A stretch of 64,000 nt of DNA, taken from positions 2,936,501 through 3,000,500 of the forward strand of contig NZ_CP077091.1 of the NCBI RefSeq assembly GCF_014268595.2, read 5' to 3'. A program made the translations under genes and the position numbers. Under the pieces are notes generated by a model. The model saw only the letters and a program-made list of their open reading frames with translations. It made no database searches and was not told the origin of the DNA. Source of the DNA: Pseudomonas hamedanensis. GTDB lineage: Bacteria; Pseudomonadota; Gammaproteobacteria; Pseudomonadales; Pseudomonadaceae. Below, piece after piece: positions 17,853-27,153 of this stretch. The first letter of the stretch is position 1; each line of letters starts with the position of its first letter.

Positions 17853-18227
17853 ATGTTCAAACCGACACCCAATCCACCCGAATCAGAAAGCACCTCCCCT
17901 TACCAATCCCCCGATTCAAAAAAGCTCCACGACGCCGCCGAGCGTGCGCTGGACCACTACCTCAAACCGTCCGCCAGCGCGCAGCAAAGCCACAAACCCA
18001 GCACCATGTTCCAGGTCGCCCCGGACCAGGACAATGAAAGCCTGCTGGCCCACGCCTGCGAATCCCTCGCCTCGGCCAGCATCATGAGCAGCGACATCGC
18101 CGCCTACGTCGACAGCCCACAGCGGCACACGATATTGGCCATCCAACAAGTGATCATGCTGGCGGAACTGGCAGTGAATCGGGTGCTGGATAATTACGAA
18201 ATCCAGCAATCGCCGACACACAATTAA
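17853..18227 (+). CDS. DUF6124/DUF3077 family protein
   Basis: A 124-residue soluble protein with a Pro/Ser-rich N-terminus (FKPTPNPPE) and a helical core, LAHACESLASASIMSSDIAA, then a second helix IQQVIMLAELAVNRVLDN. This is the pattern of the DUF6124 (formerly DUF3077) family, abundant in fluorescent pseudomonads, often several per genome, function unknown. AAAGGATC lies at good spacing before the ATG. The gene stands alone, with a folded leader upstream and a REPIN array downstream. Confidence 0.85.
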   Translation: MFKPTPNPPESESTSPYQSPDSKKLHDAAERALDHYLKPSASAQQSHKPSTMFQVAPDQDNESLLAHACESLASASIMSSDIAAYVDSPQRHTILAIQQVIMLAELAVNRVLDNYEIQQSPTHN

Positions 18228-18232
18228 GTCTC

Positions 18233-18321
18233 TGTGGGAGCGAGCCTGCTCGCCAAGGCTTCTGCACATTCAACATTCGGGTGTCTGATAAACCGCTTTC
18301 GCGAGCAGGCTCGCTCCCACA
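18233..18321. repeat. REPIN after the DUF6124 gene
   Basis: Inverted arms TGTGGGAGCGAGCCTGCTCG and complement, about 89 bp. It directly precedes a tandem array of related REP pairs. Confidence 0.9.
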
Positions 18322-18349
18322 ATTCTGGATCGTGTACATCAGCAAGATA

Positions 18350-18882
18350 TGAGTCGCTGTGAGGCCGCCTTCGCTGGCAAGCCAGCTCCCACAGGGACAG
18401 GGTGAATCTGGCAGAGATAGGTTGGCTGTGAGGACGCCATCGCGAGCAGGCTCACTCCTACAGTTGGAATGCATACACCAGTGATAAACAGGTCGAATGT
18501 CAGATCGCCTTCGCTGGCAAGCCAGCTCCCACAGGGACAGGGTGAATCTGGCAGAGATGAGTTGGCTATGAGGACGTCATCGCGAGCAGGCTCACTCCTA
18601 CAGTTGGAATGCATACACCAGTGAGAAACAGGTCGGCTGTCAGGCCGCCTTCGCTGGCAAGCCAGCTCCCACAGGGACAGGGGGAATCTGGCAGAGATAG
18701 GTTGGCAGTGAGGACGCCATCGCGAGCAGGCTCACTCCTACAGTTGGAATGCATACACCAGTGATAAACAGGTCGAATGTCAGATCGCCTTCGCTGGCAA
18801 GCCAGCTCCCACAGGGGCAGGGTGAATCTGGCAGAGATAGGTTGGCAGTGGAGACGCTTTCGCGAGCAGGCTCACTCCTACA
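18350..18882. repeat. 140-bp tandem repeat array, each unit carrying a REP pair
   Basis: The landmark TCGCTGGCAAGCCAGCTCCC starts at 18371, 18511, 18651 and 18791, an exact 140-bp period with about 3.8 units. Every unit holds two REP cores of different type (TTCGCTGGCAAGCCAGC and ATCGCGAGCAGGCTCACTCC) separated by GGGTGAATCTGGCAGAGAT. Units differ by only a few bases. No gene is supported here. Confidence 0.9.
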
Positions 18883-19003
18883 AAAGCAAAGGCAAAGCAG
18901 CGCAGCTGCCCGCGGCGAAGCCGCACCACTCAACAATGAGCGTTAGCTCGAGTGCTTTTGATCTTGCTTTTGATCCACGGGCGACGTCGGAAGGCTGAGT
19001 GGA

Positions 19004-19191
19004 GGGATTGATCCGGGCGTGGGAGCGCAGCGACCGTACGACGAAGTCGTACACAGCGGAAGGAGGTGCAGCGAAGCAAACCGGAAACGCTGCGCCCGGA
19101 TCGATCCCGCAGCGAAGGAACCCGAGCCTGCGAGGGCCGAACGCAGGAGCAAGCCTTTTTGGGTACTTTTTCGGCGTCTGGAAAAAGTGCC
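19004..19191. repeat. Folded intergenic element upstream of the reductase gene
   Basis: A 16-bp stem (19004-19019 with 19093-19108, one mismatch) encloses the perfect hairpin GTACGAC-GAA-GTCGTAC at 19036-19052. A third stem, GGTACTTTTTC with GAAAAAGTGCC, is at 19162-19191. The following GTGCCTCGCCGTAAGGGCGA is a sequence I associate with dispersed Pseudomonas intergenic repeats. The frame through it (from 19019) is best seen as spurious. Confidence 0.55.
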
Positions 19192-19345
19192 TCGCCGTAA
19201 GGGCGAAACCGCCAGCAGCCGCTACCGAAGCAACGGATATTCACACCCGACAAACCCAAGGCATGGCCGGCCCAGAGGCCGCCAAGACAACCCGAGCGAG
19301 AAAATGTTAGCGTGCTTGCAATCAAGCCCGACGAGCCCAAACCCA

Positions 19346-20320
19346 ATGAAAAAAACAGTCCTGGCCTTCAGCCGCATCACCCCGCCCATGATCGAACGCC
19401 TGCAAGAAGAGTTCGACGTCATCGTCCCCAACCCCAAGAACGGTGACATCAACGCCCAGTTCAACGAAGCCCTGCCCCACGCCCACGGCCTGATCGGCGT
19501 CGGCCGCAAACTGGGCCGCGCGCAACTGGAGAACGCGACAAAACTCGAAGTGGTCTCCAGCGTCTCGGTCGGCTACGACAACTACGACCTCGACTACTTC
19601 AACGAACGCGGGATCATGCTCACCAACACCCCCGACGTACTCACCGAAAGCACGGCGGATCTGGCCTTCGCGCTGATCATGAGCAGTGCCCGCCGCGTCG
19701 CCGAACTCGACGCCTGGACCAAGGCCGGGCAATGGCAGGCCAGCGTCGGCGCCCCACTGTTCGGCAGCGATGTACACGGCAAAACCCTCGGCATCGTCGG
19801 CATGGGCAATATCGGCGCCGCGGTCGCCCGTCGTGGTCGCTTTGGCTTCAACATGCCGATCATCTACAGCGGCAACAGCCGCAAGCCCGATCTGGAACAG
19901 GAACTCGGTGCCCGGTTCCGCAGCCTCGATGAGCTGCTCGCCGATGCCGACTTCGTCTGCCTGGTGGTGCCACTCAGCGAAAAGACCCGCCACCTGATCA
20001 GCCATCGCGAACTGGCGCTGATGAAACCGAGCGCAATTCTGGTCAATATCTCTCGCGGCCCGGTTGTCGACGAACCGGCGCTGATCGAAGCCCTGCAAAA
20101 CAACCGCATCCGTGGTGCCGGGCTGGACGTCTACGAAAAAGAACCGCTGGCCGAGTCGCCGCTGTTCCAGCTGGAAAACGCCGTGACCCTGCCGCACATC
20201 GGTTCAGCCACCACCGAGACCCGCGAAGCCATGGCCAATCGCGCACTGGCCAACTTGCGCAGCGCCCTGCTCGGCGAACGGCCTCAGGATCTGGTCAACC
20301 CGCAAGTCTGGCGCGGATAA
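19346..20320 (+). CDS. ghrB: Glyoxylate/hydroxypyruvate/2-ketogluconate reductase (GhrB-like)
   Basis: A 324-residue D-2-hydroxyacid dehydrogenase, the same length as E. coli GhrB. It has the NAD(P) loop GIVGMGNIGAAVARRG near residue 150 and the catalytic triad in NISRGPVVDE (Arg), DVYEKEPL (Glu) and LPHIGSAT (His). It reduces small 2-oxoacids such as glyoxylate, hydroxypyruvate or 2-ketogluconate in the cytoplasm. The family start MKKTVLAFSRI fixes the start at 19346, although no clear ribosome site precedes it; an open frame upstream to 19019 runs through repeat DNA. It stands alone and ends in a strong hairpin. Confidence 0.85.
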   Translation: MKKTVLAFSRITPPMIERLQEEFDVIVPNPKNGDINAQFNEALPHAHGLIGVGRKLGRAQLENATKLEVVSSVSVGYDNYDLDYFNERGIMLTNTPDVLTESTADLAFALIMSSARRVAELDAWTKAGQWQASVGAPLFGSDVHGKTLGIVGMGNIGAAVARRGRFGFNMPIIYSGNSRKPDLEQELGARFRSLDELLADADFVCLVVPLSEKTRHLISHRELALMKPSAILVNISRGPVVDEPALIEALQNNRIRGAGLDVYEKEPLAESPLFQLENAVTLPHIGSATTETREAMANRALANLRSALLGERPQDLVNPQVWRG

Positions 20321-20325
20321 AAAAA

Positions 20326-20354
20326 CAGGGCCAGCGCACAAAGCGCTGGCCCTG
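20326..20354. terminator. Hairpin after the reductase gene
   Basis: Perfect 12-bp stem CAGGGCCAGCGC / GCGCTGGCCCTG with a 5-nt loop, 5 bp after the stop. The A-run lies on its left, so the T-tract serves the minus strand; on the plus strand only the stem is present. Confidence 0.7.
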
Positions 20355-20472
20355 GACTTACTCTCGATACATAACTTGCAACCGAACAGCAAAGCCAAAT
20401 CAGGCAACTGCAATATAAGCTCTCGGCACTTATCAATTTATTGATTGATTAATTGCAAGGAGAGCAAATCCC

Positions 20473-20982
20473 GTGAACACCCTGACCACTGACAAACTCA
20501 TTCGTTACAGCAAAGTCATCTTGATGGCTTATATAAGCTTTTTTGGCCTGCTGGTGATGATCCACAACTTCACCGACTACGAGTCCAACTACACATACGT
20601 CGCACACATCCTGAGCATGGACACCACCAATGCCAGCGAGAACATCATGTATCGGGCGATTGACTCGCCGATGATCCATCACCGGATCTACTGGTTCATC
20701 ATTACCATGGAAGTCACGTATACGGTGCTCTGCATCATCGGTACTTACCAGTTATATCGCTACATCGATGCATCGGCTGCGGCATTTCATGAAGCCAAGA
20801 AATTTTCGATCATGGGCATATTGGTCGCCCTCTTCATTTATTACGTTTGCCTGCAAACTGTCGGCGTGGAGTGGTTCGACATGGACACTTCGCAATCATG
20901 GAATGCCAAGGACTGGGCAAGACATATTGTCGATTTCATTTTCCCGGTAATGATTTATATCACATTGAAAGTTGAGCACTGA
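20473..20982 (+). CDS. DUF2165 small integral membrane protein
   Basis: A 169-residue protein with four predicted membrane helices (VILMAYISFFGLLVMIHNF, YWFIITMEVTYTVLCIIG, IMGILVALFIYYVCLQ, IVDFIFPVMIYITL). The pattern NFTDYxSNYxxVxHILSMD is typical of DUF2165. No function is known for the family. It starts at GTG, 12 nt after AAGGAG. GC content is lower than in the flanking genes. It stands alone between convergent neighbours. Confidence 0.85.
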   Translation: MNTLTTDKLIRYSKVILMAYISFFGLLVMIHNFTDYESNYTYVAHILSMDTTNASENIMYRAIDSPMIHHRIYWFIITMEVTYTVLCIIGTYQLYRYIDASAAAFHEAKKFSIMGILVALFIYYVCLQTVGVEWFDMDTSQSWNAKDWARHIVDFIFPVMIYITLKVEH

Positions 20983-21000
20983 ACCACAGCGCTCGTTTTA

Positions 21001-21903
21001 TCAAGCCAACTTTCCCTGACGGGCAGACAACAGCTTTTTCGGTTTACGAAACACCAACACGTTGCCCAGCATCACCAACACCAGCCCGGCCAGCGCCGGT
21101 GCGGTCCACTGATAACCTTCGGCGAACGCCGATACGTTCAGCGCCACCACCGGGAACAGCACCGTGCAATAAGCGGCACGCTCCGGCCCCATGCGCCCGA
21201 CCAGCGTCAAGTACGCGGTGAAGCCAATCACCGAGCCGGGAATCACCAGATACAACAACGCACCGACATAACGCGGCGACCAGTCCATGTCGAAAGGAAT
21301 GCCTTTGACCATACACCACACCGACAACATCGCCGCGCCATAGGCCATGCCCCAGGCGTTAGTGGTCAGCGGCCTCAGGCCGGCCTTCTGCTGCAGACTC
21401 GACAACATGTTGCCCGCCGAAAAACACAGAGTGCCGCACAATGCCAGACCGAGGCCGAGCAAGGTTTGCGGACTGGCCTGATGCCCGGCCAGTTCGGGCC
21501 AGAACAGCAGGCCCAGACCGGACAGACCGAGCGCGCCGCCCATCAGCACATTGCGCGCAATGCGCTGGCCGAAGAACACTCGCGCATTCAGCGCGTTCCA
21601 CAACGTTGCCGTCGAAAACACCACCGCCACCAGCCCACTGGGAATCCACTGACTGGCGGTCAGAAAGCACATGAAATTTACGCAGAACAGACACAATCCC
21701 TGTGCCACACAGATCAAATGCCCGCGCCGATTCATCGGTTGCAGGCGCCGACTGAGCAGCAACAGCGCAAACAACACCAGCGCAGCAAGACCGAAGCGAT
21801 AGACAATCGACACTGGAATTTCGACCACGCCCAATTGCCATTTCAAGGCAATCCAGGTGGTGCCCCAGATCAGCACGGTCAGCAGATACAACGACAGGTT
21901 CAT
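21001..21903 (-). CDS. EamA/DMT-family transporter
   Basis: A 300-residue inner-membrane protein with ten predicted helices in two EamA halves (residues 1 to 135 and 145 to 285), starting MNLSLYLLTVLIWGTTWIAL. DMT proteins export metabolites such as amino acids; the substrate cannot be told. It is divergent from an AraC-family gene 139 bp away, which may control it. Confidence 0.9.
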   Translation of the reverse strand: MNLSLYLLTVLIWGTTWIALKWQLGVVEIPVSIVYRFGLAALVLFALLLLSRRLQPMNRRGHLICVAQGLCLFCVNFMCFLTASQWIPSGLVAVVFSTATLWNALNARVFFGQRIARNVLMGGALGLSGLGLLFWPELAGHQASPQTLLGLGLALCGTLCFSAGNMLSSLQQKAGLRPLTTNAWGMAYGAAMLSVWCMVKGIPFDMDWSPRYVGALLYLVIPGSVIGFTAYLTLVGRMGPERAAYCTVLFPVVALNVSAFAEGYQWTAPALAGLVLVMLGNVLVFRKPKKLLSARQGKLA

Positions 21904-22042
21904 GACAGACGCTCCTTAAACAGGCCTTGAGTGTCCGCCCGGGCTCGCCTTGAGCGCTTGCAGAATCTTGCGCTTTTGTCTGCCGACAGGCTGGCAGCGC
22001 GGTGCCTACGGAGTAGGATGCAAGGCGTTGGAGAGAACGAAC

Positions 22043-22918
22043 ATGGCCGCCATTGATACCCTGCAAGTCTTTCAAGCATTAAACAGCTCGCCGAATGCAC
22101 GCCTGGTGCACAGCGCCGAGCTCGGTGACGGTTTGTCTGCGGCTTTGTGGACCAACCACCACGACGCCCAGGAATACGAAGCGCCGAGTCATCACACCCT
22201 CTCCTGCTACATCGCCGGCGGCACCGGCACATTCCGTCGTGGCCAGCCGGGCCATAAGGGCGGGCCGGACAAGCTGTGCATTCTGCCGGCCGATCACGAA
22301 TCGGGCTGGGTGATCAATGGCGATATCCGTCTCGCGCACCTGTATTTCAGCGCCGAACAATTCGCCCTGGGCTGCGTGACCTTGCTTGATCGCGAACCAC
22401 GCGAGATGCAGTTGCGTGAACAGACGTTTCTTGAAGATCCGCTTCAGGCACAGCGCTTTCGGCAACTGCTGAACCTGAACTGGGACGAACCGGCCGAGCG
22501 CGTGCTGACCAGCAGCCTCGCCCACGATTTGATCAGCCACACCCTGCTCAGCCAGGTTGGCATGCGGCAAGGCCTGCGTCTGAAGGGCGGGCTGGCAGCG
22601 CATCAGCGTCGGCAACTGGTGGAGTTCATCGACAATCAGTTGGCCGAACCGATGAGCCTCGGGCAAATGGCCGGGCTGTGTGCGCTATCGGAATACCACT
22701 TTGCGCGGATGTTCCGCGTCAGCTTCGGGCTGCCGCCGCATCAGTATGTGCTGGCGCGCCGCCTGAGCCGCGCGCGCGAGTTGTTGCGCGGGACGGCGTT
22801 GCCGTTGGGTGAAATTGCGCTGGCGTGCGGGTTTGCCAGTGCCAGTCATTTCACCAACCGGTTCAAGCAGATTTTGGGTGGAACGCCCGGCGAGTACCGG
22901 CAGGCGTTTTTGCCTTAG
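22043..22918 (+). CDS. AraC-family transcriptional regulator
   Basis: A 291-residue protein with an N-terminal cupin-like sensor domain (residues 20 to 160) and a C-terminal double HTH (LGQMAGLCALSEYHFARMFR and LGEIALACGFASASHFTNRF). I set the start at 22043, after GGAGAGAACGAAC; the frame extends upstream to 21950 without family similarity. It is divergent from the EamA transporter, its most likely target. Confidence 0.9.
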   Translation: MAAIDTLQVFQALNSSPNARLVHSAELGDGLSAALWTNHHDAQEYEAPSHHTLSCYIAGGTGTFRRGQPGHKGGPDKLCILPADHESGWVINGDIRLAHLYFSAEQFALGCVTLLDREPREMQLREQTFLEDPLQAQRFRQLLNLNWDEPAERVLTSSLAHDLISHTLLSQVGMRQGLRLKGGLAAHQRRQLVEFIDNQLAEPMSLGQMAGLCALSEYHFARMFRVSFGLPPHQYVLARRLSRARELLRGTALPLGEIALACGFASASHFTNRFKQILGGTPGEYRQAFLP

Positions 22919-22922
22919 AAGA

Positions 22923-22946
22923 TCAAAAGATCGTCCGATCTTTTGA
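22923..22946. terminator. Bidirectional terminator between convergent genes
   Basis: The perfect 11-bp inverted repeat TCAAAAGATCG-TC-CGATCTTTTGA lies between the AraC gene and the TonB receptor gene, with four T residues in the right arm on either strand. Confidence 0.6.
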
Positions 22947-22953
22947 CGTTGAC

Positions 22954-25383
22954 TCAAAACTCCAGAGTGCTTGAAAGCGAAACCTGCCGCGAATCGCCCA
23001 TCGACACAAAGAAGCGGCTCGCCGATGACGTGTAATAGGTGCGATCAAACAGGTTCTTCACGTTCAACTGAAACTTGACCTTCTGCCCTTCGACTTTAGT
23101 GTCGTAAGTCGCAAACGCATCGGCCACGGTATAGCTCGGCAGGTCAAAATCATTCACCGCGTTCCCGGCGCGCTCGCCGACATAACGCGCGCCGGCACCG
23201 ACACGCAATTGATCGCCGCCGAACACACTGCCGAAGTCATACACCGCCGACAGCGAGCCGGAATTCTTCGCTACGTTTTGCAGGCGCTTACCCTTGTATT
23301 CCGGGTCTTCGGTCACTTCAGCATCGGTATAGGCGTAGCTGCCGATCAGGTTCCAGTGCTCGCTGAGCTGACCGCTCAAATCCACTTCGAGCCCGCGTGA
23401 ACGCACTTCGCCCGCCGCGCTGTAGATCGTCGTCGGGCCTTCGGAGTTGGCCACCAGCACGTTGCGTTTCTTGATGTCGAACAGCGCGATATTACCGGTG
23501 ATGCTGCCCGGCAAATCCAGCCGCGCGCCCAGCTCCCACGACTTGGCTTCCTCGGGCGCAATGCTGCCGTCGAGCACAGTGCTGCTGCCACTCAGCGGGG
23601 CGATGGTCGAGTTGGGTTTGAACGATTCGGTGTAGCTGCCGTAGAACGACAAGGCATCGGTGTAGCGATACACCAGACCTGCGCGCGGCACCCATTTCTG
23701 GCCGTTGCTGTCGGTATTGGCCTTGAACGGCACGCCTTTGCCGGCGTACTGGTCGTATTCCTGAAAGCGTCCGCCAGCGACCAGAATCCACTGCTCGTTG
23801 AGGTGAATCGAGTCCTGCAGGAACACCGAGTCGCTGCGCAGTTCATCGGTCTGCGCACTGTCGGGTGCGCTCACCGTCGTGCCCATCACTTCGCGGCCAT
23901 AGACCGGATTGAGGTAACTGAAGGTGGTCAGGCTTTTCTGCCGGATCAGATCCTCGCGGTAGATTTTGCGGTACTCGTCATCGACGCCGAACACCAGATC
24001 GTGCTGCATGCCCAGCACATTGACCTTGCCTTCGAGGCTGGCGGTGGTGAAACGATCGGTGCTGATCGCGTTCTGCGTACCGTCCATGCTGCGCGTCAGC
24101 GTGCCGTTTTTGGTATTGATCGCGGTCACGCGGACCTGGCTGGCGTCGTAGGTTTCGCGGTTCCAGCTGTAGCCGAAGTGAGCTTTCCAGTCGTCGTTGA
24201 GCTCATGATCGGCTTCGAAATGGTAAAGGTCCGAACGCCCTTCCATGTCGTTGAACGGCTCGTCGAGACGCTCCTTGCGTGAGATATCCAGTGGATGATT
24301 GGTGCGCGGATCGATCAACGTGCCACGGTCGAACGGGGTGAGGAATTCGCGGTGCTCGTAGGCGACCAACAGCTTGGTGCGCTCGCCGTACCAGGCCAGC
24401 GACGGCGCAATCAGCGTCTCGCGGTGCGTGCCGAAATTGCGCCAGTAATCTTCGTCTTCATGATCGAGGACCATGCGATAGGCGAATCCGGAATCGCCCA
24501 ATGCACCGGTGCTGTCGAACGCGCCGCCGCTGCCATTCTTGCCGTCGCCGTAGGTCGAGCCGCGCAGGGTCAGGGCGTTGTACTGAGTGAGTTCGGGCTT
24601 TTTGCTGACCAGGTTCACCACGCCGCCCGGGTCTTGAATCCCGTACAGCAACGAGGCCGGCCCCTTGAGTACTTCGACGCGATCCACGCTGGCGTTCATG
24701 CCACGGCCCTGCACGAGCGGCATGCCGTCGCGCATGATTGAGCCGTTGCGGTTGTCGCCGAAACCGCGGGTCATCACCGAATCCTGCGTGCTGCCCAAGG
24801 TGTTGCCCTGAGTGATGCCGCTGACGTTGGCCAGCGCGTCATCGAGATTGCGTGGCGACTGATCGCGAATGACCTGCGCCGGGATGACGTTGACGGTCTG
24901 CGGAATTTCCTGCAACGAGGCCGAAGAACGCATCACCGAACTGGTCTGCGGCGGCTGATAACTCATCGATTCATCGCGCATCGAGGTGATCGTTGTGGCG
25001 CTAAGGTTGAGCGCGCCTTCGGTTGGCTGGGGTTCCAGCGCGAAGGTATGGGGGTCGGTGCGACGGAAGCTCAGGCCGGAGTTGCCGAGCAAGCGTTGCA
25101 GTGCCTGTTCGGCGCTCATCCGACCAGTGACCGCCGGGGCATTAAGGCCGTACGGCGCTTCATCGGTGTAAACCACGCTTTGCCCGGTGACGCGGCTGAA
25201 GTCGTTCAAGGCTTGTGGCAGCGGCTTGGCGGCCAGGGCGAATGTGAACTGCTGTTGCGGCTGATTGCTGACCGCTTCAGCGGCTACTGCCACCCGCATC
25301 GGCAACAGTGCCAACGCGGAAAAACTCAACGCCGACACGCCTAACCACTGTTTGACCGAACCCGATTTTGCCTTGGACTTCAT
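22954..25383 (-). CDS. TonB-dependent siderophore receptor with signalling domain
   Basis: An outer-membrane receptor of about 809 residues. After a signal peptide (MKSKAKSGSVKQWL, hydrophobic core, AVAAEA) comes an STN signalling domain (FTFALAAKPLPQALNDFSRV), the plug (about residues 150 to 270) and a 22-strand barrel ending VSLSSTLEF with the usual terminal Phe. It would import a ferric siderophore and signal occupancy to the FecR-type anti-sigma factor encoded upstream. The start at 25383 is preferred to an in-frame one at 25440, because the signal peptide begins there. A REPIN lies between it and fecR. Confidence 0.9.
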   Translation of the reverse strand: MKSKAKSGSVKQWLGVSALSFSALALLPMRVAVAAEAVSNQPQQQFTFALAAKPLPQALNDFSRVTGQSVVYTDEAPYGLNAPAVTGRMSAEQALQRLLGNSGLSFRRTDPHTFALEPQPTEGALNLSATTITSMRDESMSYQPPQTSSVMRSSASLQEIPQTVNVIPAQVIRDQSPRNLDDALANVSGITQGNTLGSTQDSVMTRGFGDNRNGSIMRDGMPLVQGRGMNASVDRVEVLKGPASLLYGIQDPGGVVNLVSKKPELTQYNALTLRGSTYGDGKNGSGGAFDSTGALGDSGFAYRMVLDHEDEDYWRNFGTHRETLIAPSLAWYGERTKLLVAYEHREFLTPFDRGTLIDPRTNHPLDISRKERLDEPFNDMEGRSDLYHFEADHELNDDWKAHFGYSWNRETYDASQVRVTAINTKNGTLTRSMDGTQNAISTDRFTTASLEGKVNVLGMQHDLVFGVDDEYRKIYREDLIRQKSLTTFSYLNPVYGREVMGTTVSAPDSAQTDELRSDSVFLQDSIHLNEQWILVAGGRFQEYDQYAGKGVPFKANTDSNGQKWVPRAGLVYRYTDALSFYGSYTESFKPNSTIAPLSGSSTVLDGSIAPEEAKSWELGARLDLPGSITGNIALFDIKKRNVLVANSEGPTTIYSAAGEVRSRGLEVDLSGQLSEHWNLIGSYAYTDAEVTEDPEYKGKRLQNVAKNSGSLSAVYDFGSVFGGDQLRVGAGARYVGERAGNAVNDFDLPSYTVADAFATYDTKVEGQKVKFQLNVKNLFDRTYYTSSASRFFVSMGDSRQVSLSSTLEF

Positions 25384-25516
25384 TGCTTGACGACCTGTGT
25401 AGAACCGCAACGGATGCGAATGAATCGCAGTTTCAGTCATTACACGGATGGGGCTCGGAGTTACCTCACCAAGATTTCGAAATTATTTTTCGGGAGTGTT
25501 GTGTTGTTTGTTCTGG

Positions 25517-25590
25517 CCCCTTCGCGAGCAAGCCCGCTCCCACAGGGGGAACGCATTTCAAAGGTGGGAGCGGGCTTGCTCGCGAAGGGG
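25517..25590. repeat. REPIN between receptor and fecR-like gene
   Basis: Perfect inverted arms CCCCTTCGCGAGCAAGCCCG and complement with a short centre, about 74 bp. It can form a very stable hairpin and may separate expression of the regulators from that of the receptor. Confidence 0.9.
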
Positions 25591-25599
25591 CCGGTCGCC

Positions 25600-26589
25600 T
25601 CAACGCAGGATGATCAACTGCCCCAACACCCGATGCTGCTCAAACCCCAACACCCCCTGCAACGAATTGAGCACCGCCTGCGGATCCTTGCTCGGAAAAC
25701 TGCCGCTGACCTTGCGCGCCGCCAACTCGTCATTGAGCACAACAATCCGTCCCGGGTAATAGCGACGCAAATCTTCCACCACATCGGCCAGGGTCGATTT
25801 GTAATACGTCAGCCAACCCTGGCGCCAGGCCAGTTGCGCTTCACTGTCCACCGCATGGAGCTTTTGCGCCGTTCCGTCAGCGTAAGCGACCTGTTGACCG
25901 GCGGTGAGAATCTGCAGCGCGCCGTCACGACTGGCGGAAACGCCGACGCGCCCGGACATCACCGTGACCTGCGCACCGTGAGGTTGCAAACGCACTTCAA
26001 ACTGAGTGCCCAGCACCCGCGCCTCGCCCTGCTGCGCCGCGACCACAAACGGATCGCCGGTGTGGCTGACGCTGAAGAAACCGGCCCCCCGGATCAGTTG
26101 CACGCGCCGCTGACCGTGACTGAAATCAACGGCAATCGCACTGTCGGCATCCAGGATCACTTGCGACTGATCGGCCAGCGTCACCGTGCGGATTTCGCCA
26201 GGCGCCGAGACGTAATCGGCGCCAAGATCATCGACCCAGCGCTGCGGTTGCCAGCCCGTGCCAAGGCTGACCATCAGCAACAAACACGCGGCCATCGCCA
26301 GTGCCCCCGCTGCACGCCGGAGTTGCGGACGCCGCGGCCGGTCCATTGCGTCGAGATACCCTTGCAGCGCAGCCGCTTCTTCAGCGGCAAGCGAGCGCGC
26401 CGGGCTTTCGCTCAATTCCCAGATGACCTGCGCTTGCGCATACGCTTCGGCGTGGGCCGGATCGGCGCGCAGCCATCGGCTGAACGTCAGTTGATCGCCG
26501 GCACTCGGCCGATCATGCAACAGGCTCAGCCAGGCGAGAGCGGCTTGCTCCTGAGCGGGGGTCGGGGTGACGGAATCGGATCGGTTCAC
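25600..26589 (-). CDS. FecR-family anti-sigma factor
   Basis: A 329-residue inner-membrane regulator: N-terminal DUF4880-type segment (QEQAALAWLSLLHDRPSAGDQLTFSRWL), one membrane helix (ALAMAACLLLMVSLGTGW, about residue 95) and a periplasmic FecR domain (DLGADYVSAPGEIRTVTLADQ). It holds its sigma factor until the receptor is occupied. It starts at GTG with a 4-nt overlap (GTGA) with the sigma gene, so the pair is translationally coupled. Confidence 0.93.
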   Translation of the reverse strand: MNRSDSVTPTPAQEQAALAWLSLLHDRPSAGDQLTFSRWLRADPAHAEAYAQAQVIWELSESPARSLAAEEAAALQGYLDAMDRPRRPQLRRAAGALAMAACLLLMVSLGTGWQPQRWVDDLGADYVSAPGEIRTVTLADQSQVILDADSAIAVDFSHGQRRVQLIRGAGFFSVSHTGDPFVVAAQQGEARVLGTQFEVRLQPHGAQVTVMSGRVGVSASRDGALQILTAGQQVAYADGTAQKLHAVDSEAQLAWRQGWLTYYKSTLADVVEDLRRYYPGRIVVLNDELAARKVSGSFPSKDPQAVLNSLQGVLGFEQHRVLGQLIILR

Positions 26590-27152
26590 GGTGCTTTCCC
26601 TGGCAGGCGTGGCGCGGGTTCGCGCAGGCTGGCCTTGCAGGCCTCGAGGGCGCGCATCATATGTTTTTCCACGGCGCTTTGGGACAGGCCCATGGCTTTG
26701 GCGATGTCGGCGTACTTGCGACCGTGAATACGATTGAGCAGAAAAATCTGCCGGGTACGCTCAGGCAAGGCGCGCAGTGCAGCTTCGACATGGCGCAGGT
26801 CGTTGCCCGCCTCCAGTGCCGCTTGCGGCTCGCTGCCGTGGCTGTCGGGTTCGTCCGGCTGCCAGCCTTCCTTGACGCGGGCCCGCGTGCCTTCACTGCG
26901 CAAATGGTCGATGGCAATGTTGCCAGCGCAGCGCAGCAGATAAGTGCTGAGCTCCTCGACCTGCACCAGTGGCCGGCGCCAGAAACGCAGAAACAGATCC
27001 TGGACCAGATCCGCCGCCGTCGCCCGGCAGCCGACACGCCGGTTCACCAGCGCTTCCATTTGCGCACGCTGGGACAGGAACACCTGGAGAAAATGCGCAC
27101 GGGCGCCACGCGGCTCGTCGTCGCGCGATTCCGGCGGCAGACCAATCAGCAT
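26586..27152 (-). CDS. FecI-family ECF sigma factor
   Basis: A 188-residue ECF sigma factor with region 2 (RVGCRATAADLVQDLFLRFW ... YLLRCAGNIAIDHLR) and region 4 (RKYADIAKAMGLSQSAVEKHMMRAL). It should activate the downstream receptor gene when released by FecR. No clear ribosome site precedes the ATG; instead the start lies 1 nt after the stop of a 14-codon remnant of a PepSY gene that is itself coupled to a DUF3649 gene. Translation may therefore depend on coupling. Confidence 0.92.
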   Translation of the reverse strand: MLIGLPPESRDDEPRGARAHFLQVFLSQRAQMEALVNRRVGCRATAADLVQDLFLRFWRRPLVQVEELSTYLLRCAGNIAIDHLRSEGTRARVKEGWQPDEPDSHGSEPQAALEAGNDLRHVEAALRALPERTRQIFLLNRIHGRKYADIAKAMGLSQSAVEKHMMRALEACKASLREPAPRLPGKAP

Positions 27153-27153
27153 C

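Noticed and set aside
18350..18882. Possible CRISPR array, given regular repeats
   Set aside because: The period is 140 bp and the whole unit is repeated, so there are no unique spacers, and each unit is made of REP cores.
19019..19345. In-frame upstream extension of the reductase
   Set aside because: The extra 109 codons run through a folded repeat element and have no similarity to D-2-hydroxyacid dehydrogenases, which begin at MKKTVLAFSRI.
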